A DNA stretch of 64,000 bases from Siniperca chuatsi (Eukaryota; Chordata; Actinopteri; Centrarchiformes; Sinipercidae), in the NCBI RefSeq assembly GCF_020085105.1, contig NC_058042.1, positions 17,096,001-17,160,000 of the forward strand, written 5' to 3'. Position numbers and translations under genes: made by a program. The notes below the pieces were generated by a model. It did not search any database and was not told where the DNA came from. It worked only from the letters and a program-made list of their open reading frames with translations. Positions 12,863 through 25,039 of this stretch are shown here, piece by piece (position 1 is the first letter of the stretch; every line of letters starts with the position of its first letter).

Positions 12863-15800
12863 TATAGTACATAATGGACTAATCACATTGAATTTATTTT
12901 ACTGATTTTATTACATTGGTATTTGTACATAAATTAGTATTGGACTTACTATAATTGGATTATAAAACAGCTCTGTTTTGATTTCCTACCAACTGTGTTC
13001 CAGTGTTAATTTTAATTGTTTAATTGTTCTGCATCTGTTTTTCAGGTGCCGATGTGATGAATTTTACCTCAAACATGTGCTGTATTTATAAAGCAGATGC
13101 ACCAGGTTGGTCAGTTGTGCGAGTATCTGCGAATAATAGGAGGAGACATGTTAACAGAGGATTTACTGAGGTCCCACATTTGCGCCAGTTTTGCCTCTGC
13201 AAAGGAGGCGTAAACACAGGCAGGTGAGATTTATAAGAGACACAAGGAAGGTTGTAGTGGCGGAAATAAACATACAGTAATATAGGCTTGTATATAACTA
13301 AAACCTCATTATCTGAAACGAAAAATAAGCAATTGGGCTATTATTAATGAACACAATAGCTGATTACTATAACACAAACGAATATTGGACGGTGGTTTGT
13401 GTTCATCAAACTTGAATATGAATTTAACCATTAATAGAACGTAAAATCACTACAGACTGCAACTAAACTTTTCTTTGTTTTGTTTAAACATTTAGGTCAG
13501 AATTAACAGCAATATCTCCAGCTCCACTCTGCTGGGCCTGCTGCTCTACTGGACCTCATATTTCCATAGGCTGGAATTCAGAACTACATCAAAACCACAT
13601 CCAACACAGTCATTTTGAAAACAAATGTTTGGTGATGGCTTTCTGATTGCCTTATAACTATTCTGTTAAAAAGTTGTTGATGTTGTTGTTGTGGTTGTTG
13701 AACGACAGCTTATTGGGCTGTTAAACTCTGCATTTTTTAAGGTAAGTACAGCTGTAGAGGAACAAATTATTGCCATAACTGTAATGCAGCCCTTTCAGCC
13801 ACAATTTTCACTCAGTGGCTCATTGTCATTCACTGCATGTTACTTAGCAGGGTTTGACGCACACATGGATGACATCAGATAATAAATATTTCTCTGCACA
13901 ACCAACAGGAACCAATAAATAAGAGAAAGTCACCAGCTGTGCAGAAAGGGCAGTCACAAAGGAGACTCTGACTTAAGCTAGCCAGTATTTTCATCTATTT
14001 TGTGACGTGAACTGGCCATACAATAGGGTATTAAGTCAAAGACAGGCATGTTCAATTCCTATCTGTTTTATTATTTACTGTTTCAAAAAAAGTTTTTCTC
14101 TCCTCTCCTGCCTGACCTCTTGGCCACCCTGACATGATGGCAGTGGTCTGGGTGGTGTCTAGTGCAAGGGGTATTCAGAAACTAAACCATTTGAGGAAGG
14201 TAAATACTTTCTGCTGGTTTTTCTCATTCACATTGTCAGAAAAATACACTCCATTTATGATTGAGCATGTTTTGGCTTATTCACCCTCACAAATTAAATG
14301 TATCATCTCATTGTCAAACTTTACCAAAACAAATATGAGCCATATTTTATGGCTTAGACAATTTGTGAAGAGATGGACACGGATGTATTTTACGTGAAGA
14401 TACAAACACAATATTTGTAGACCTTACTTTGTGTAACTTTTTCAGCTTTTACAATAATTCACAGACATGGTCTTATTATTGGAGTTACACATCTGTCATT
14501 TTTATCCCAATTTTCTATGGAGTGGAGTGCCGCTTTAGAGACGGCACAGTATTAGACTGTAGAGCAGTGGTGACCTCTACTAGCACAGAGAGAATAGTCA
14601 TCTCAAATTATGTGCTTCTGGGGGCCAAGCATACAAATGTTTTCATTTCAGTGAACAACACTGCATCAGCAGATCTCACAAATACTAAGGACTAAAAGCA
14701 TACTATACATATTCTTCACTCATCTATACCACTGTTCTCTCCTGCTTGTTTTTATTTTACTTGTAAAGTTTACTGCAGCATTTAGTGTTGCTCACAAAGT
14801 TCAAAGTTCAAAAGTCCATACCAATGAATGCCTCATGGGAGCTATTACCATAGCAGATAGTGTTTTACTGGCTTTTCAGATTTTGCTGAAAAGGTGCTTT
14901 GAGGAAGGACATCTTTGCCAATGTTGTAGACCAGATTCCTACAGCTGCTGCTAGATATTATTTTACTGATAGCACATTTAAACGTCATATCCAACCAGAA
15001 AAGACAACAAATTAAATGAGCTACAGGTCATGAACAAAATTCTCTGTTTGTACAAAGTGCTGGGTTTGATTTGCCCATTTGCTGCAAGGGCTGAAGTCTT
15101 TGCACAGTCTTGTAATGATGAAATGGCAGTTCAGATAAGCTGCAGAGAAAAGTTCAGATTTTGGTCCTAAGTTAAATATGATTAATATGTTGAAATGATT
15201 CAAATGTTTTGTAATGTCTCTTCTAACCACTATTGTACTGTAGACATTGGCCACAAGACTCCAAACTCACAGTATGATGCACTGGCAGTAAAGGTGTAGA
15301 AGGTATACAAATCATCTTGAAATACCTTGAAATCTGGACATGACAGATTGCATTCATTTCGAGGCAATGGGGAGCAATTGGCTTCAGAATAAAGCTGCTG
15401 TGCTGCTGACCAGCAAGGCTACCAAAGTGTGGCTGTGTGTAAGTTGCAACCACAGGCAAAAAATTAAAGGTCAAATCAATGGGTCCAGCTTTTCTAGCTG
15501 TTAAACAGCATAAAGTTTTGCATTGTAGAACATTTTAAGAATTAAAACAAATTACCACACACACACAGCATCACAGTATCAATATTTGAACAACATTTAA
15601 TGATGGAATATTTAACAGGTCTCCAACAGACAGACACACACTTTTATTCATTCATTAATTTAGTTTGAAGCTAGTATAATGGTATAATGCTTGGTGCACA
15701 GCAGTACCAAAGCAGGATTTGCCCTCTTTGGCCTCTTTTTCAATGCCCCACAACCCTTTCTCCAGGAGACATGTTAGAGAATGAGACCCCTGTTGCATAA

Positions 15801-18800
15801 GATCGACTACAGAGAGGTACATTGGCTGAATTCAGTGGTGATTCTCTGACAAATACTAAAGTAAAAAGATCTTCAATGATATTCAATACCCAGGCATTTG
15901 AAATGAAAGGGGAATAGCTGTTATGCAAGGCTTAAATTCTAGCCTCAGTGTAGGTATTTTTGTGCAAGGGAGAGAAGCAGAGGCACTATGACATACAAAC
16001 ATTGTGTAACAGGGTCAATATGTGCTTCTTAAATTACCCAGGATTTTTTTTAGGAATGTGGAGCACCAGATTGCTATCTTTTCGGTCCACATACAGCATT
16101 TAGGAATGCTGCATGTTTCTCTGCAAATCCCTGAGATAGGCTTGTTTTAATTGACTGAACTTAATCAATAATCTCCCACAGTCTTGTTGCTTCTGTCTCA
16201 CCTCTGGTATGTCTTCTTTCAGAGTTTTCACAAAACACAAAAGGAACCCCACACATGCTGTCCCCATTTTCAGCAAAACCATTAAAGATTGTGTTGGAGT
16301 CACTTTTCAGATTAAAAGATATAGTCCAAGAATGGAAGGATTATATAACAGCAGAACCATATGAATATTGTTGGTATGGAATTGTTCAGTCACATCTGAA
16401 TATGACTAATTTATATTTCTTCTGTCTTTGATATGCCATGCATGAATATGTATAAGCAGTCCACTTACAGTACATTCTCCATTGAGTTTCTGCACTTATC
16501 TCCGCACACAGCATGGGATGGTCTTCTTCATTTGAGTCCACAGGGAGTATACATTGGTGGGTAGGCACAATGAGGATATGTCTTAGACACCACTTTAATA
16601 ACATCCAACCTGCCAGGTTGGTTTTGTCTGTGCTGGCAGGGCCCTGTTATCATTTAGACAGACTGTCAAGGCAGACATGAAGTTTTCACCGCCCTGCTAT
16701 ACTATCTCTTCTAAACATCATGCATCAACCCTCACTGGTAGAATTAGATAGTGTTGCTGCCCCCACACACAAGCACACATGGACAGACAGATCAAATCAA
16801 TGGCTACCTTCCTCCACATCAAGAAGTGCTGTACAATAGGTGGTCAATGGCGGAGTCCACCCACTCACAGGATATTCAATTGCAAGCATGTACGGATTCA
16901 TCCTCTCTCTATCTCACTCATGTTTGCATGGGATCAACTACATTTACACATGCACCTTTGGGCAAGTACTGCTTGTGTGTGCACACCCACATGTAGACCC
17001 AACATAGAAACACACACACAAAAACTTGCTCTCTGTCACATAAAAATATGTCATGATTTGAGCCACACAGAAATACTCTAAAAGTAGCTGGATTTATGAA
17101 TGAACTGTGGAGAAGAGTGCTCTTCCTTGTTTAAAAAAATAAGTGCATTAGGTTACTCTTTAAAAAAATGCCCAAATGTTCAGCTACATTGGCTTTACAT
17201 TGGCTGACAAACCACTTAATTCATTGTGAGTCAAATCTGTAGCATCATGAGGACAAGCAGTGAATTTTACAGCTAATGGAGCAACATTTAGGGAAGAAAT
17301 AAATGGATCTGGTATAGACATCCTGAAAAAATAGGCTACCATAAACTCTGTGCACTTAAGCAATATATATAACATCTCGTGCTACATCTGTAACTGTCTG
17401 ATGGTTCCACATCCTTTCAAAATGAGACAGAATCAAGTAAGGAGCATGCAACTGACTGTTCAATGAACATGAAGCAGTGTGACTGGGGGAGGGGGATTGA
17501 GAATATTAACGCAAGACCTGGAGTCCATCCCCTCCTCCAGGCCTTGTGTTAGACATCACCAAGAGAAATCCACTCATTAGGACAGTGAAAAAAACACATA
17601 CATCAAGCGCAGATAGCTGTCAGTTCTCCTCTGGGGGATCAGGCCATGGTAGCAGAGCAGAAAAACTGTATGTCTTAGAGCCATATACTGTATATACATG
17701 TATATTTACATCCTCTGTTTGTGCCATATACATTTTATTGGAAAATGTCTTCCCATGGCACATTGCAGCAGCCACTAATATTAAAACATGAATATTATCA
17801 GCAGTGGATTCTTGAGAAAGATTGATGACTTTGAAGCTACTGTGGGACTCAACAAGGAGAGGACATCATGGAGTTAAAAATATTATTTCTTTAACTGACT
17901 TCTACATTTTTACATTTTTTCATTCATCTAAATGTTTTCTGCACAAAGTAAAACCATGTTTGTGTATTCTGGCAATGTACACATTAATTTATGTCCTATT
18001 CATTTCCACAAAGGCTATTTTTCAAGGTCATGGGATAAATTTTCTGTTCTCTCAGGCGAAATACACATACTTCTTATATATAAAGATGGGAGCCACAAAG
18101 ACATGTAAGACTGTTTGATTGTCTGCTATATTGTCTGTCTGTGAATATAATAAATCATGGGTGGTATTAGTGTCCCTGGGGGATGGGAAGTGGGTGACTG
18201 TGCCTAGGAAGAGTGTGTGCTGTTTAATGGACTGACTGCCACACAGAAGAATACATCTGAAACAGATGTGTACCTGAGTGGGAAAGGTCAGTGACAATCT
18301 TTCCTGCCCTTTTCTTTGCCCTTGTGTCATGTTTTTTTGTTGTTGTTGTTTTGTTTTTTTTGAAGGAGGAGGAAATTTGGCAGCTACCACTCAGCAGTGT
18401 AGGCAAAAACACTTAGGCTTTTCACCGGAACAGGAGGTGAAGGAAACCCTGACAGTGATGGCGTGTGATTGTGGAAATTGGACGAAGATTGGTTGTGAGA
18501 TGTCAGGCTTCCTAGGCTGTGACAGAGCGTACATCTTCTGTGGGACCTTAATAGTGATGTATTGTTGACTGACTCATTGTTATTGTTGGTGATGAAACCT
18601 GCCAAGGTGGGCTGCCCTGCACACTTGGAGCTTGATGGAATGGGTAGTTGTGAATATAGTCAGCAGTGGCCTTTTTATTTGCTTCCACCTGATCATTTGC
18701 AACAACAAAACCATTTAAAAAATAGTCATGCTAAAACATATAAATTGTAAAATTGTAAAGCATGAAAGTAGTTCTGTTTTACAATATTTTTTGTACTACT

Positions 18801-19194
18801 ACTACTAATGTTTCTGTCATATGAATTATGCATGAGTGATATTGGATATATAGTTCTTAATAGTACTGTAGAGGCCACACTTTACACTCACATCACACCT
18901 TTATTAATTCCAATTAGTGAGACAACCCTACTGGATGCGATAAAAGCCCTGCAGGGCTAAAACTGTCTTGCTAACTGTAATTAATGAAGCCACAGATAGA
19001 GCATACAGGTCAGCTTACTGAAGTGTGGTTTAACCCAGCACCTATATTATAATGTACTAATGGATAAAACCTCAACCTGTGTAGATTTGGGGGATTCCTG
19101 TTGTATCTAAAAATCCAGATGCCCACAAATAACTGCATCAGTAGCATGTCACAGAAACAGAATTCAACAGTGTAACTGTGTGCCTAAATACTAC

Positions 19195-19490
19195 CTTAAA
19201 AGGATAGGTTCAGATCTATTGAGTCTATTTCAATACATTACTCACATGCCATAAAGTACATTGAGGGAGTTATTAGTTGATTGACTTAACTTAAAAAATG
19301 TTTTTTGCACAGAACAAGGGCTGTGAATTTTGTCTCCCATTTTTTAGAGTAGTCGCACTAGGAAAAGATCGCTTCACAGCTAGTAAAGACAGGAGGAATG
19401 ATTACATAGACCAATAACTCTCTTAATGTACTTATGGCATGTGAATATTGTATTGGGATATACCTGAAAAAAAAAAAAAAAAACTTTATA
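19195..19490 (+). repeat. Dispersed repeat (aaaggataggttca family), copy 1
   Basis: Starts with aaaaggataggttcagat and ends in ttgggatatacctga followed by a poly-A run of about 17. The middle contains tgcacagaacaagggctgtg aattttgtctccca, which is the reverse complement of the middle of the copy at 37225-37440. The element therefore probably has inverted ends and can be read from either side. Non-coding. Confidence 0.55.
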
Positions 19491-20164
19491 CAAAACCATC
19501 AGAGTGATCGTTCCTGTCCCTCCCTGAGAGAAGGTCTACAATGAGCCCCTCTTGTTTGATTAAGTTATTTCCTGGTACTTTGTCCTACAGTTGCTACAGA
19601 AATATATTTGCATTTCACTAGCAAGGACCACACCATCAACAGATGTGCTTAAGTGATTTATTGACGAAAACGAAAGATTATGAGTGAAGCTTGAACTTTT
19701 GTACTTCTGTCTATTACTTTGTGTGGGGAAGCTTCATGGGGAATCCGCCGTTGCACCTGGGCACACCGGACACCCAAAAGCCTCCAGTTACTTGATACAA
19801 GATTGAGTGGGTCTTAGATCTTTGAGATCTTAACGAATCGAGTAGCGATATGCTTTAGAGGACCAACAGTCTATGATTTGTCCAAGTCCTTGGGGATGCC
19901 GTTGCGGAAGCCGAGGTGGCAGCTATGATTCTGAAAGAGTGAACATCCGAGTATTGGATGGGAGAAATGCCGGACAAGGATGTGGTGGAGTATGTGGTGA
20001 AAGTGCTGGCGGAACCAGAATCACTTTTCCGAACTCAGAGATAATCTGTCATGGCTATGCTGGGATTTCTGGAATTGCAAGGGTCTCGAAAGTATTCAGC
20101 TGTGATTGAACTTTGAACTAAAAGTCAGGTGTAAACTGACCAGATTGGTAGGTTTTGGTTCGGT

Positions 20165-20520
20165 TTAAGTAAATACCATGGTTTTGATTGAGAAATTAGA
20201 GTTGGAAATGCAGGCTTGACAGCGTGGGTCGAAGCGAAAGGTAGAGGCAGTGAATCCAGAGCGTCTGAGGAAACCGAAAGCAAGCGAGAACATGGCTTTT
20301 ACAGTTTGAGCAACACTGGGGAGGCTGTATCCAGAGTAGATGGTGTGGATGCAGACTGACAGCAAGTCAGTGGTAAGAGGAAGGTGGCAAGGACTTGAGC
20401 TGGCTCTTGACAAATAAGTCCTCTGAGAAGTTAAGTTATCAGAGGATGGCTGGAGGCCAGACCCGGGCTGCCAGTTAGGATTTAGAGATGCTAAAGCTGC
20501 TAGGGTAAACTTTGATAATA
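20165..20520 (-). pseudogene. Tyrosine-recombinase fragment
   Basis: The open part (20165-20413) contains YSGYSLPSVAQTVKAMFSLA and FGFLRRSGFTASTFRFDPRC, ending NFSIKTMVFT. The pattern 'A-FSLAFFGFLRSGEFT...FDP...L...D--F...TM-FTIK' is typical of the catalytic-domain start in YR recombinases of fish and coral retroelements. Here the usual SGEFT glutamate is missing (RRSGFT), and the frame closes before the later Arg-His-Arg-Tyr residues. The reading continues upstream in broken form to about 20520 (SLNPNWQPGSGLQPSSDNL). It is a dead fragment. Confidence 0.4.
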
Positions 20521-21429
20521 CATGTTTTGATGTCCATCACGAAAAGGGCTTGAGTAACAAAACGGGTCATGGTTACGAAATTGATGAACGGGTTGTTATG
20601 TTATACTGTTGTGAAGGTAACAGAAACTCTTCTAAGCTTTCAAGTAAGATGAGATGGTGATAAGCTGTTGAAGATATCCACCGGAGGGTCCGAGCCTCTG
20701 AACTTCTGAAATGGGCAACAGGAGTCAGCGATGGCACTGGAATCGTGAACATGGGCTGCGCAGAGAAAATATAGGTGTGTTAACGGAGTGCCATGTTAGG
20801 AATGCATGGACTGTATGATAGATTGGGCATTGGAGCGAACTTGCTGATTATGTCTACATCTGCGAGGTTGTCGAAGTAAGAGAATGGGCTTTGCACGACC
20901 GTTCGTGGACCCACGGAATAGCTGCGGTAATTATGGGGTAGATTTCGAAGAGAGCGGAGGAAGCGACCTGGCATTAACTTGCGAGCTATTCTTCTGCAAC
21001 CCATCTTCCATTGTAGAAACCCCCAACCCCGACAGAAGAAGCAGGGTCAGCGTACAGATGGATGTCATGTGGGTGAGTCAGTTGTAAGTCATAGAATAAG
21101 GTTATCCCGTTCCATTTGGCGAAAAGTTTGAAGCAAACACAGAGTTTGGCATGGCTTGGAACGTCCAGGGAGATGGAATAGTTAGTTTATTCACTGACAA
21201 TGGAAAGCAAATGATAGTAAGTCAGAGATAAGGTTCGCCCTTGAAGAATGATACATAGGCAAAGATGAGGTGACCTAGGGGGTAGAGAAGTTGGCATTTG
21301 GTGCAGCATCAGTCGAGGAGGAAATTGGCTTAGTGTGGGTGGCAACAGATCGGGAAGAGGCTGGGTGAGAAGGGGCACCACATGTAGAGCATGGTAGGGC
21401 TGCATGGGTAGCGAGGATGCGGCAGTAAT

Positions 21430-22480
21430 TTAATTGTCAAGTGTGCCCTGGCCTGTTCTCATTGGCCTGCTGAAGACGGGCTGCGGCTTTGAAAGCAGAG
21501 TGGATGTGATATGGTAGAAACCATTACCTCCAAAATGGAGGGCCAGATTAAGTATGATGACCAAATAATTGTCCATTTCCTGCTGGTAGGTGGGAAATTG
21601 TAAACCACATCTCTGAAGAGATAGAAAGCATGAGCAAAGTCTGTTGGTGTTCTCCATTTCAAGTAGAGTTGCCCTTTGTGTCCTTCAAGGAATCTGTCAG
21701 TAGGTGGTTGATGAAGGGAAGGCATGATGAGGAGAGCAAAATCTGTGTATGTCTATGATCTGTTGACATAGACTGGTGGGAACTGGAGAAGGATAGGAGA
21801 TAAAGGTTAGGATGACAAATGGGAGGACTGGCTATAAACGGGGTGAAGTTGATAGTTGCCTGCTGGGCTGGAAAAGGGTGAGAGGAAAGACCAGAGTTAA
21901 GTATGGAAGGATCATGGTGCTGCAAGGGCTGTGGAGGAAAGCTGGGCACCGGCATCCTGGTGCGGAAGACTACAGTGGATGAGAGCTGCAGGGACTGGGA
22001 GATGGAAGATCCTGGCATCCTGGTGCCATAAGCCCTGTCTGGAGCAGGTTGCAGCAGTTGCTGGAAGTGGGCGGCAGGGGGCTCTGGCACCCCATCGTCG
22101 AATGCCTCGACTGCTGGAAGTGGACTGCTGGTGGTGGTGCCAGGAGCCCCAGCTGAGGCAAGCTGCTGCAGTTGCTTGTAGTAGGCAGCAGGTAGCGATC
22201 CCAGTGCCAGGTTCCCCTGCTAACGATGGCCGCTGTGATTGCTGGACGTATGGCGGCAGGAGGCACTGGCATCCCGGTGCCAGGTTCCCCTGCTAGAGTG
22301 AACTGCTGTGGCTGTTGGAAGTAGGCGGGAGGGGGAGGGGCACTGACTGCTCAAGCTGACATGAGCTTCTTGGACTAGTGAAGCTGGGATATGGAAGATA
22401 CTGGCATCCCAGTGCTGAAGGCCCCTACTGAAGCCAGCTGCTGTGGTTGTTGGAAGAGCACGGCTGGGCTGCGATGGCAT
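21430..22480 (-). pseudogene. Gag-like frame of the YR element, repeat-rich N-terminus
   Basis: Several overlapping - strand frames join by small shifts. The downstream part reads WRTPTDFAHAFYLFRDVVYN, then EMDNYLVIILNLALHFGGNG followed by FYHITSTLLSKPQPVF. That is the 'Y--I--LA--FGG--FY-YH--F--KAA' core that I associate with gag-like proteins of fish YR retroelements. The upstream part is a tandem array of PPAAHFQQLLQPAP and SRGTWHWD-type units (DNA unit roughly 60-75 bases). Frames shift between units, so nothing full-length could be made. Confidence 0.4.
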
Positions 22481-22536
22481 CCCGGTGCCAGGAGCCCCAG
22501 TTAGAGCAAGCTGGCGTGGTTGCTTAACCTTACTAG

Positions 22537-22797
22537 ACGGTGTAGTCCCTCATTCGTCCAGGAGTGTTCTATCGTAGAAAAGGTTTCAGTCGTACCTAGT
22601 TTCAGGTGAAACTAGCTATTAACAGATACTCAGGCAGATTCCCTCCTGAGGGCAGGGCTTATGTAACTCAGATTAGCTTAAATTTCCAGTTCCCGTCCAA
22701 TTTTTTCACAATTGAGAATGACTTCCGGATGGGAGCCGAAACGTCTTGATTCTGAAAACAGTGTCCAGATGACTACGACTGAAACCTTTTCTACGAG
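22537..22797. mobile_element. 261-bp nested element with 13-bp target duplication
   Basis: The word TTAACCTTACTAG occurs at 22524-22536 and again at 22798-22810, exactly flanking this block; this is a clean target-site duplication. Inside, 22572-22594 (tcgtagaaaaggtttcagtc gta) is the perfect reverse complement of 22774-22796, giving 23-bp inverted repeats close to, but not at, the left end. A 9-bp hairpin (ctagtttcaggtgaaactag) lies at 22596-22615 and a second short hairpin at 22629-22650. The element encodes no protein. The text ggatgggagccgaaacgtct near the right end is familiar from fish repeats tied to Penelope-like elements, but the class is uncertain. Confidence 0.65.
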
Positions 22798-22810
22798 TTA
22801 ACCTTACTAG

Positions 22811-23220
22811 GCAGCTGGACTTGCGAGAGATCATGAAATCATGATAATCCCTCTTGCCGGGCTTCAAGCTATGCACTTGTTTCTGTGCCATGGTTCATTT
22901 GCACTGATTAGCTTCCTATGAGGAAGTATTGGCAGTCCTAACGTTAGGTGAGCGTGACGACGTGTGTGAGGAGTGACTGTCGAAAACCACAATGCTAAAG
23001 AGGTTAGCATATAGGCTTCTAGCATTGGTTATATCAGAGGTGGAGAGTATTCTTATTTGGAAAAGAGCAATGGCACTGAAGCTTTTCTTGATAAAAAGCT
23101 GTTTTTGCTCTTCTCCCGGCTGGCTTCAGTAAGAGTTTGTCTACGTTATGGTCGGTTGATCTGATTAGTTGGAGTTCGCCCATGATAGATGGTGATGATT
23201 CCAATGACAATTTCCCAAAT
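22811..23220. other. Unique sequence interrupting the repeat array
   Basis: These bases separate two parts of the tandem array and match neither the repeat unit nor the nested 261-bp element. I see no gene or terminal repeats in them. Confidence 0.35.
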
Positions 23221-23759
23221 AGTTCTGGCATCCCGGTGCCCGCTGCTGCGATTGCTGGGAGTGGGCAGCAGGGGACGCTGGCATCCCAGTTCCAGGTTCC
23301 CCTGCTAAGGCTGGCTGATGTGATTGCTGGAGCTGGATGACAGGAGGTGCTGACAACCCAATGTAAAGTGCCCTGGATGATGTAGGCTGTTGTTGCTGGT
23401 GTAGAAAAACCTGATGAGAGGTGAAGTGTCCCAGAATTATTGTGTTGGTTGCTCCATCTGAAGGTGATTATGTAAGATATGATGAGAGGTTGTTTGTGGT
23501 GACTCCTGTTATTCATTGTTGCTGGCCATTCTGCTGTCCTGAGCTGAAGGATTTGGTGAACTGTCCCTTTAACGTGGGCTCGCTGTTGGGGTGTGCGTGA
23601 TGATGTCACCCGGAAGAACGATGTATTGACGAAACTATGCGCATGACAGGCTGATATGAGTGTGTTGGAAAGTTTTGCTTTGTTGTCTGTTCTGTGAAAA
23701 ACAATTTCTTTATCTTTTACCGTTTTTGTAGAGCGGCAACAGTCCGGTCGGAATTTCAT

Positions 23760-24262
23760 TAATGAAGGCTGGTCTTCAGGGGATCTCGCTGGAGCGTGGT
23801 GACGCTGCGACCGGCTACGTGTTGTGAGCCCGTAGTGGTCGAGACGATGGCGGGGACCGGAGTTGTCCCGTTAGGCGATGGAGTCGGAGAACTGCAGCGG
23901 CGCCGATGGACTGTCCTTGAATTGCCTCTTCCTCTCTTTTCTGCTGAGGGAGGTGGGCAAGGAAGAGACTGTGTAGGGGCTTGCTTGACTCACTCGCTTC
24001 GTCAGGCGCTGAGGCGGTGGCGAAGTTTTTGGCTTCTGTTGTTCTGCTGGCGAGGTTGATGGAAACTTTGAACGTGGTTATCCTGATTTCGTCCGATGGG
24101 GGATAGTGAGACGAAGTCCATGTTCGAGATGAGGTGAGTGCATGGATGAAGTTGCTCGTAGGGTGACGTAGTAACGAGTATGCTCGGGGCGAAGTTGCGC
24201 GATGTCGGTTCGAGAGCGAAAGAAGAGGAGATGGTCAGGTGGGTATTTATGGGAATGCCGGA
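23760..24262. promoter_or_regulatory. CpG-rich block upstream of the gag-like frame
   Basis: CpG is much denser here than anywhere else in the first 40 kb (for example gacgctgcgaccggctacg and cagcggcgccgatgg). It lies immediately upstream of the - strand gag-like reading and then ends abruptly at normal A/T-rich DNA. It may be the terminal repeat or promoter of the element. No TATA box or defined start is visible. Confidence 0.3.
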
Positions 24263-25039
24263 AGTGGTGTGCTTGAGGTGCGGTCCTGCTCCTGAAACTC
24301 TGCTAAATAGCTCCAATTCAATGTGTACATGCACACATATGCATACATTTGGATTTCATTACATTTGGATTTTATAAATAAATATATGAATAAAACAAAT
24401 CATAATTGAATGTAAATTTGCAGCATGTGTATAGTGGGTATCTGAAAGTGAGGATAACGTTAATCAAGCATCGTTTTCACCATTTAGGGCTGATGAAAGA
24501 TTGTTTCTGCCATTTCCAATTCATGTCCTGGTTTACTTCTTTGAGATGATTCAAGTCTTCACTTTGCATGAAATGTAATATCCCTCAATTGCCTAAAAAT
24601 AATTTTAAAGAATAGCACTTATGCAAATAGCAATTTGTATATTTATATTTTGGAGGATTTTTTAAGTTGCACTGCGTCAATATACCTTGCATCATAAAGC
24701 CTATGGCAAGAGTACCTTAGTGTATCATATTGTAGAAACACAATTAACTACCAGTGAAAGACCTATTATATAAATACAATACAAATGATTTCGATGCCCG
24801 TGAAAGAAATCGTGATACTGTTGCAGCGGATGCTTGGAGAGGTAGACTGTTAACGCACAACACTAATTGCACCAGGTGTGCCACTGATTGTTGAGGTAAA
24901 AGGCTACAAGCAGCTGCAGCGCTGCTTTCTAATGTAACCCCGCATATTTGCTTATATCTTTAATTGTCTTCCAAACCATTTTTGCCTCACCTGCCTTATG
25001 TTTTGGTTGCACTCATGCCACTGTGAAGAAGAAAAAAAC
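24263..25039. other. 5' flank of the GPCR gene
   Basis: A/T-rich DNA without a clear CpG island. A TATA-like word (tatataaat) lies near 24768. An upstream in-frame ATG at 24998 would add 14 residues but has a C at -3. I see no upstream exon that I can support. Confidence 0.35.

Larger units (their letters stand above)
11346..19194. other. Gene-free interval
   Basis: Apart from the repeat copy at 12660-12862 and the GT microsatellite at 12531-12578, I see nothing that I can name. Open frames of 60-110 codons occur but have no domain signature, no consistent splice context and biased composition explained by local A/T richness. Confidence 0.45.
21950..23345 (-). repeat. Degenerate tandem repeat array (ggcatcccggtgccagg unit)
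   Basis: On the + strand the word ggcatcccggtgccagg or a close variant recurs at about 21951, 22014, 22133, 22195, 22268, 22403, 22476, 22226+1000 (23226) and 23279, usually followed by ttcccctgcta and a ...gctgtg-ttgctgg segment. Spacing is mostly 60-75 bases or twice that. The array is interrupted between about 22537 and 23220 by a nested insertion and about 400 bases of unrelated sequence. On the - strand the unit encodes a Pro/Ser/Gln-rich peptide. Confidence 0.6.
19730..24262 (-). mobile_element. Remnant of a tyrosine-recombinase (DIRS/Ngaro-like) retroelement
   Basis: This block differs from its surroundings by higher G+C and many CpGs. On the - strand it reads as a gag-like region built of proline/serine-rich repeats (about 23.4 to 21.7 kb), then a conserved-looking gag core (about 21.7 to 21.4 kb), then a fragment resembling a tyrosine recombinase (about 20.5 to 20.17 kb). 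I see no reverse transcriptase between them, where DIRS elements carry one; either the copy is internally deleted or the element is of another type, such as a Crypton relative. Frames are broken by stops and shifts, so the copy is dead. A separate small element is nested at 22537-22797. The boundaries given are where composition changes, not proven termini. Confidence 0.45.

Noticed and set aside
12505-12872. His/Thr-rich open frames on the - strand
   Set aside because: Produced by the GT microsatellite and the adjacent dispersed repeat.
18052-18390. 112-codon - strand frame
   Set aside because: Low-complexity lysine/glutamine text from a poly-T/TTG tract and no recognisable domain or conserved exon border.
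22715-22750. Hammerhead-ribozyme-like core (cggatgggagccgaaacgtc)
   Set aside because: The CUGAUGA core would need two substitutions, stem II would have only two pairs, and no loop separates GAAAC from GUC, so it cannot fold as a working hammerhead. Relatedness to ribozyme-bearing Penelope-like elements remains possible.
23034-23759. 241-codon - strand open frame as a host gene
   Set aside because: It is one of the longest uninterrupted frames in the window, but it runs through the degenerate tandem repeat array and unrelated DNA, shows no domain and has no splice context. It is better explained as part of the mobile-element remnant.
24998-25039. Upstream start codon for the GPCR
   Set aside because: It would add 14 residues (MFWLHSCHCEEEKN) but has a weak initiation context; the ATG at 25040 has A at -3 and gives a normal short GPCR N-terminus.
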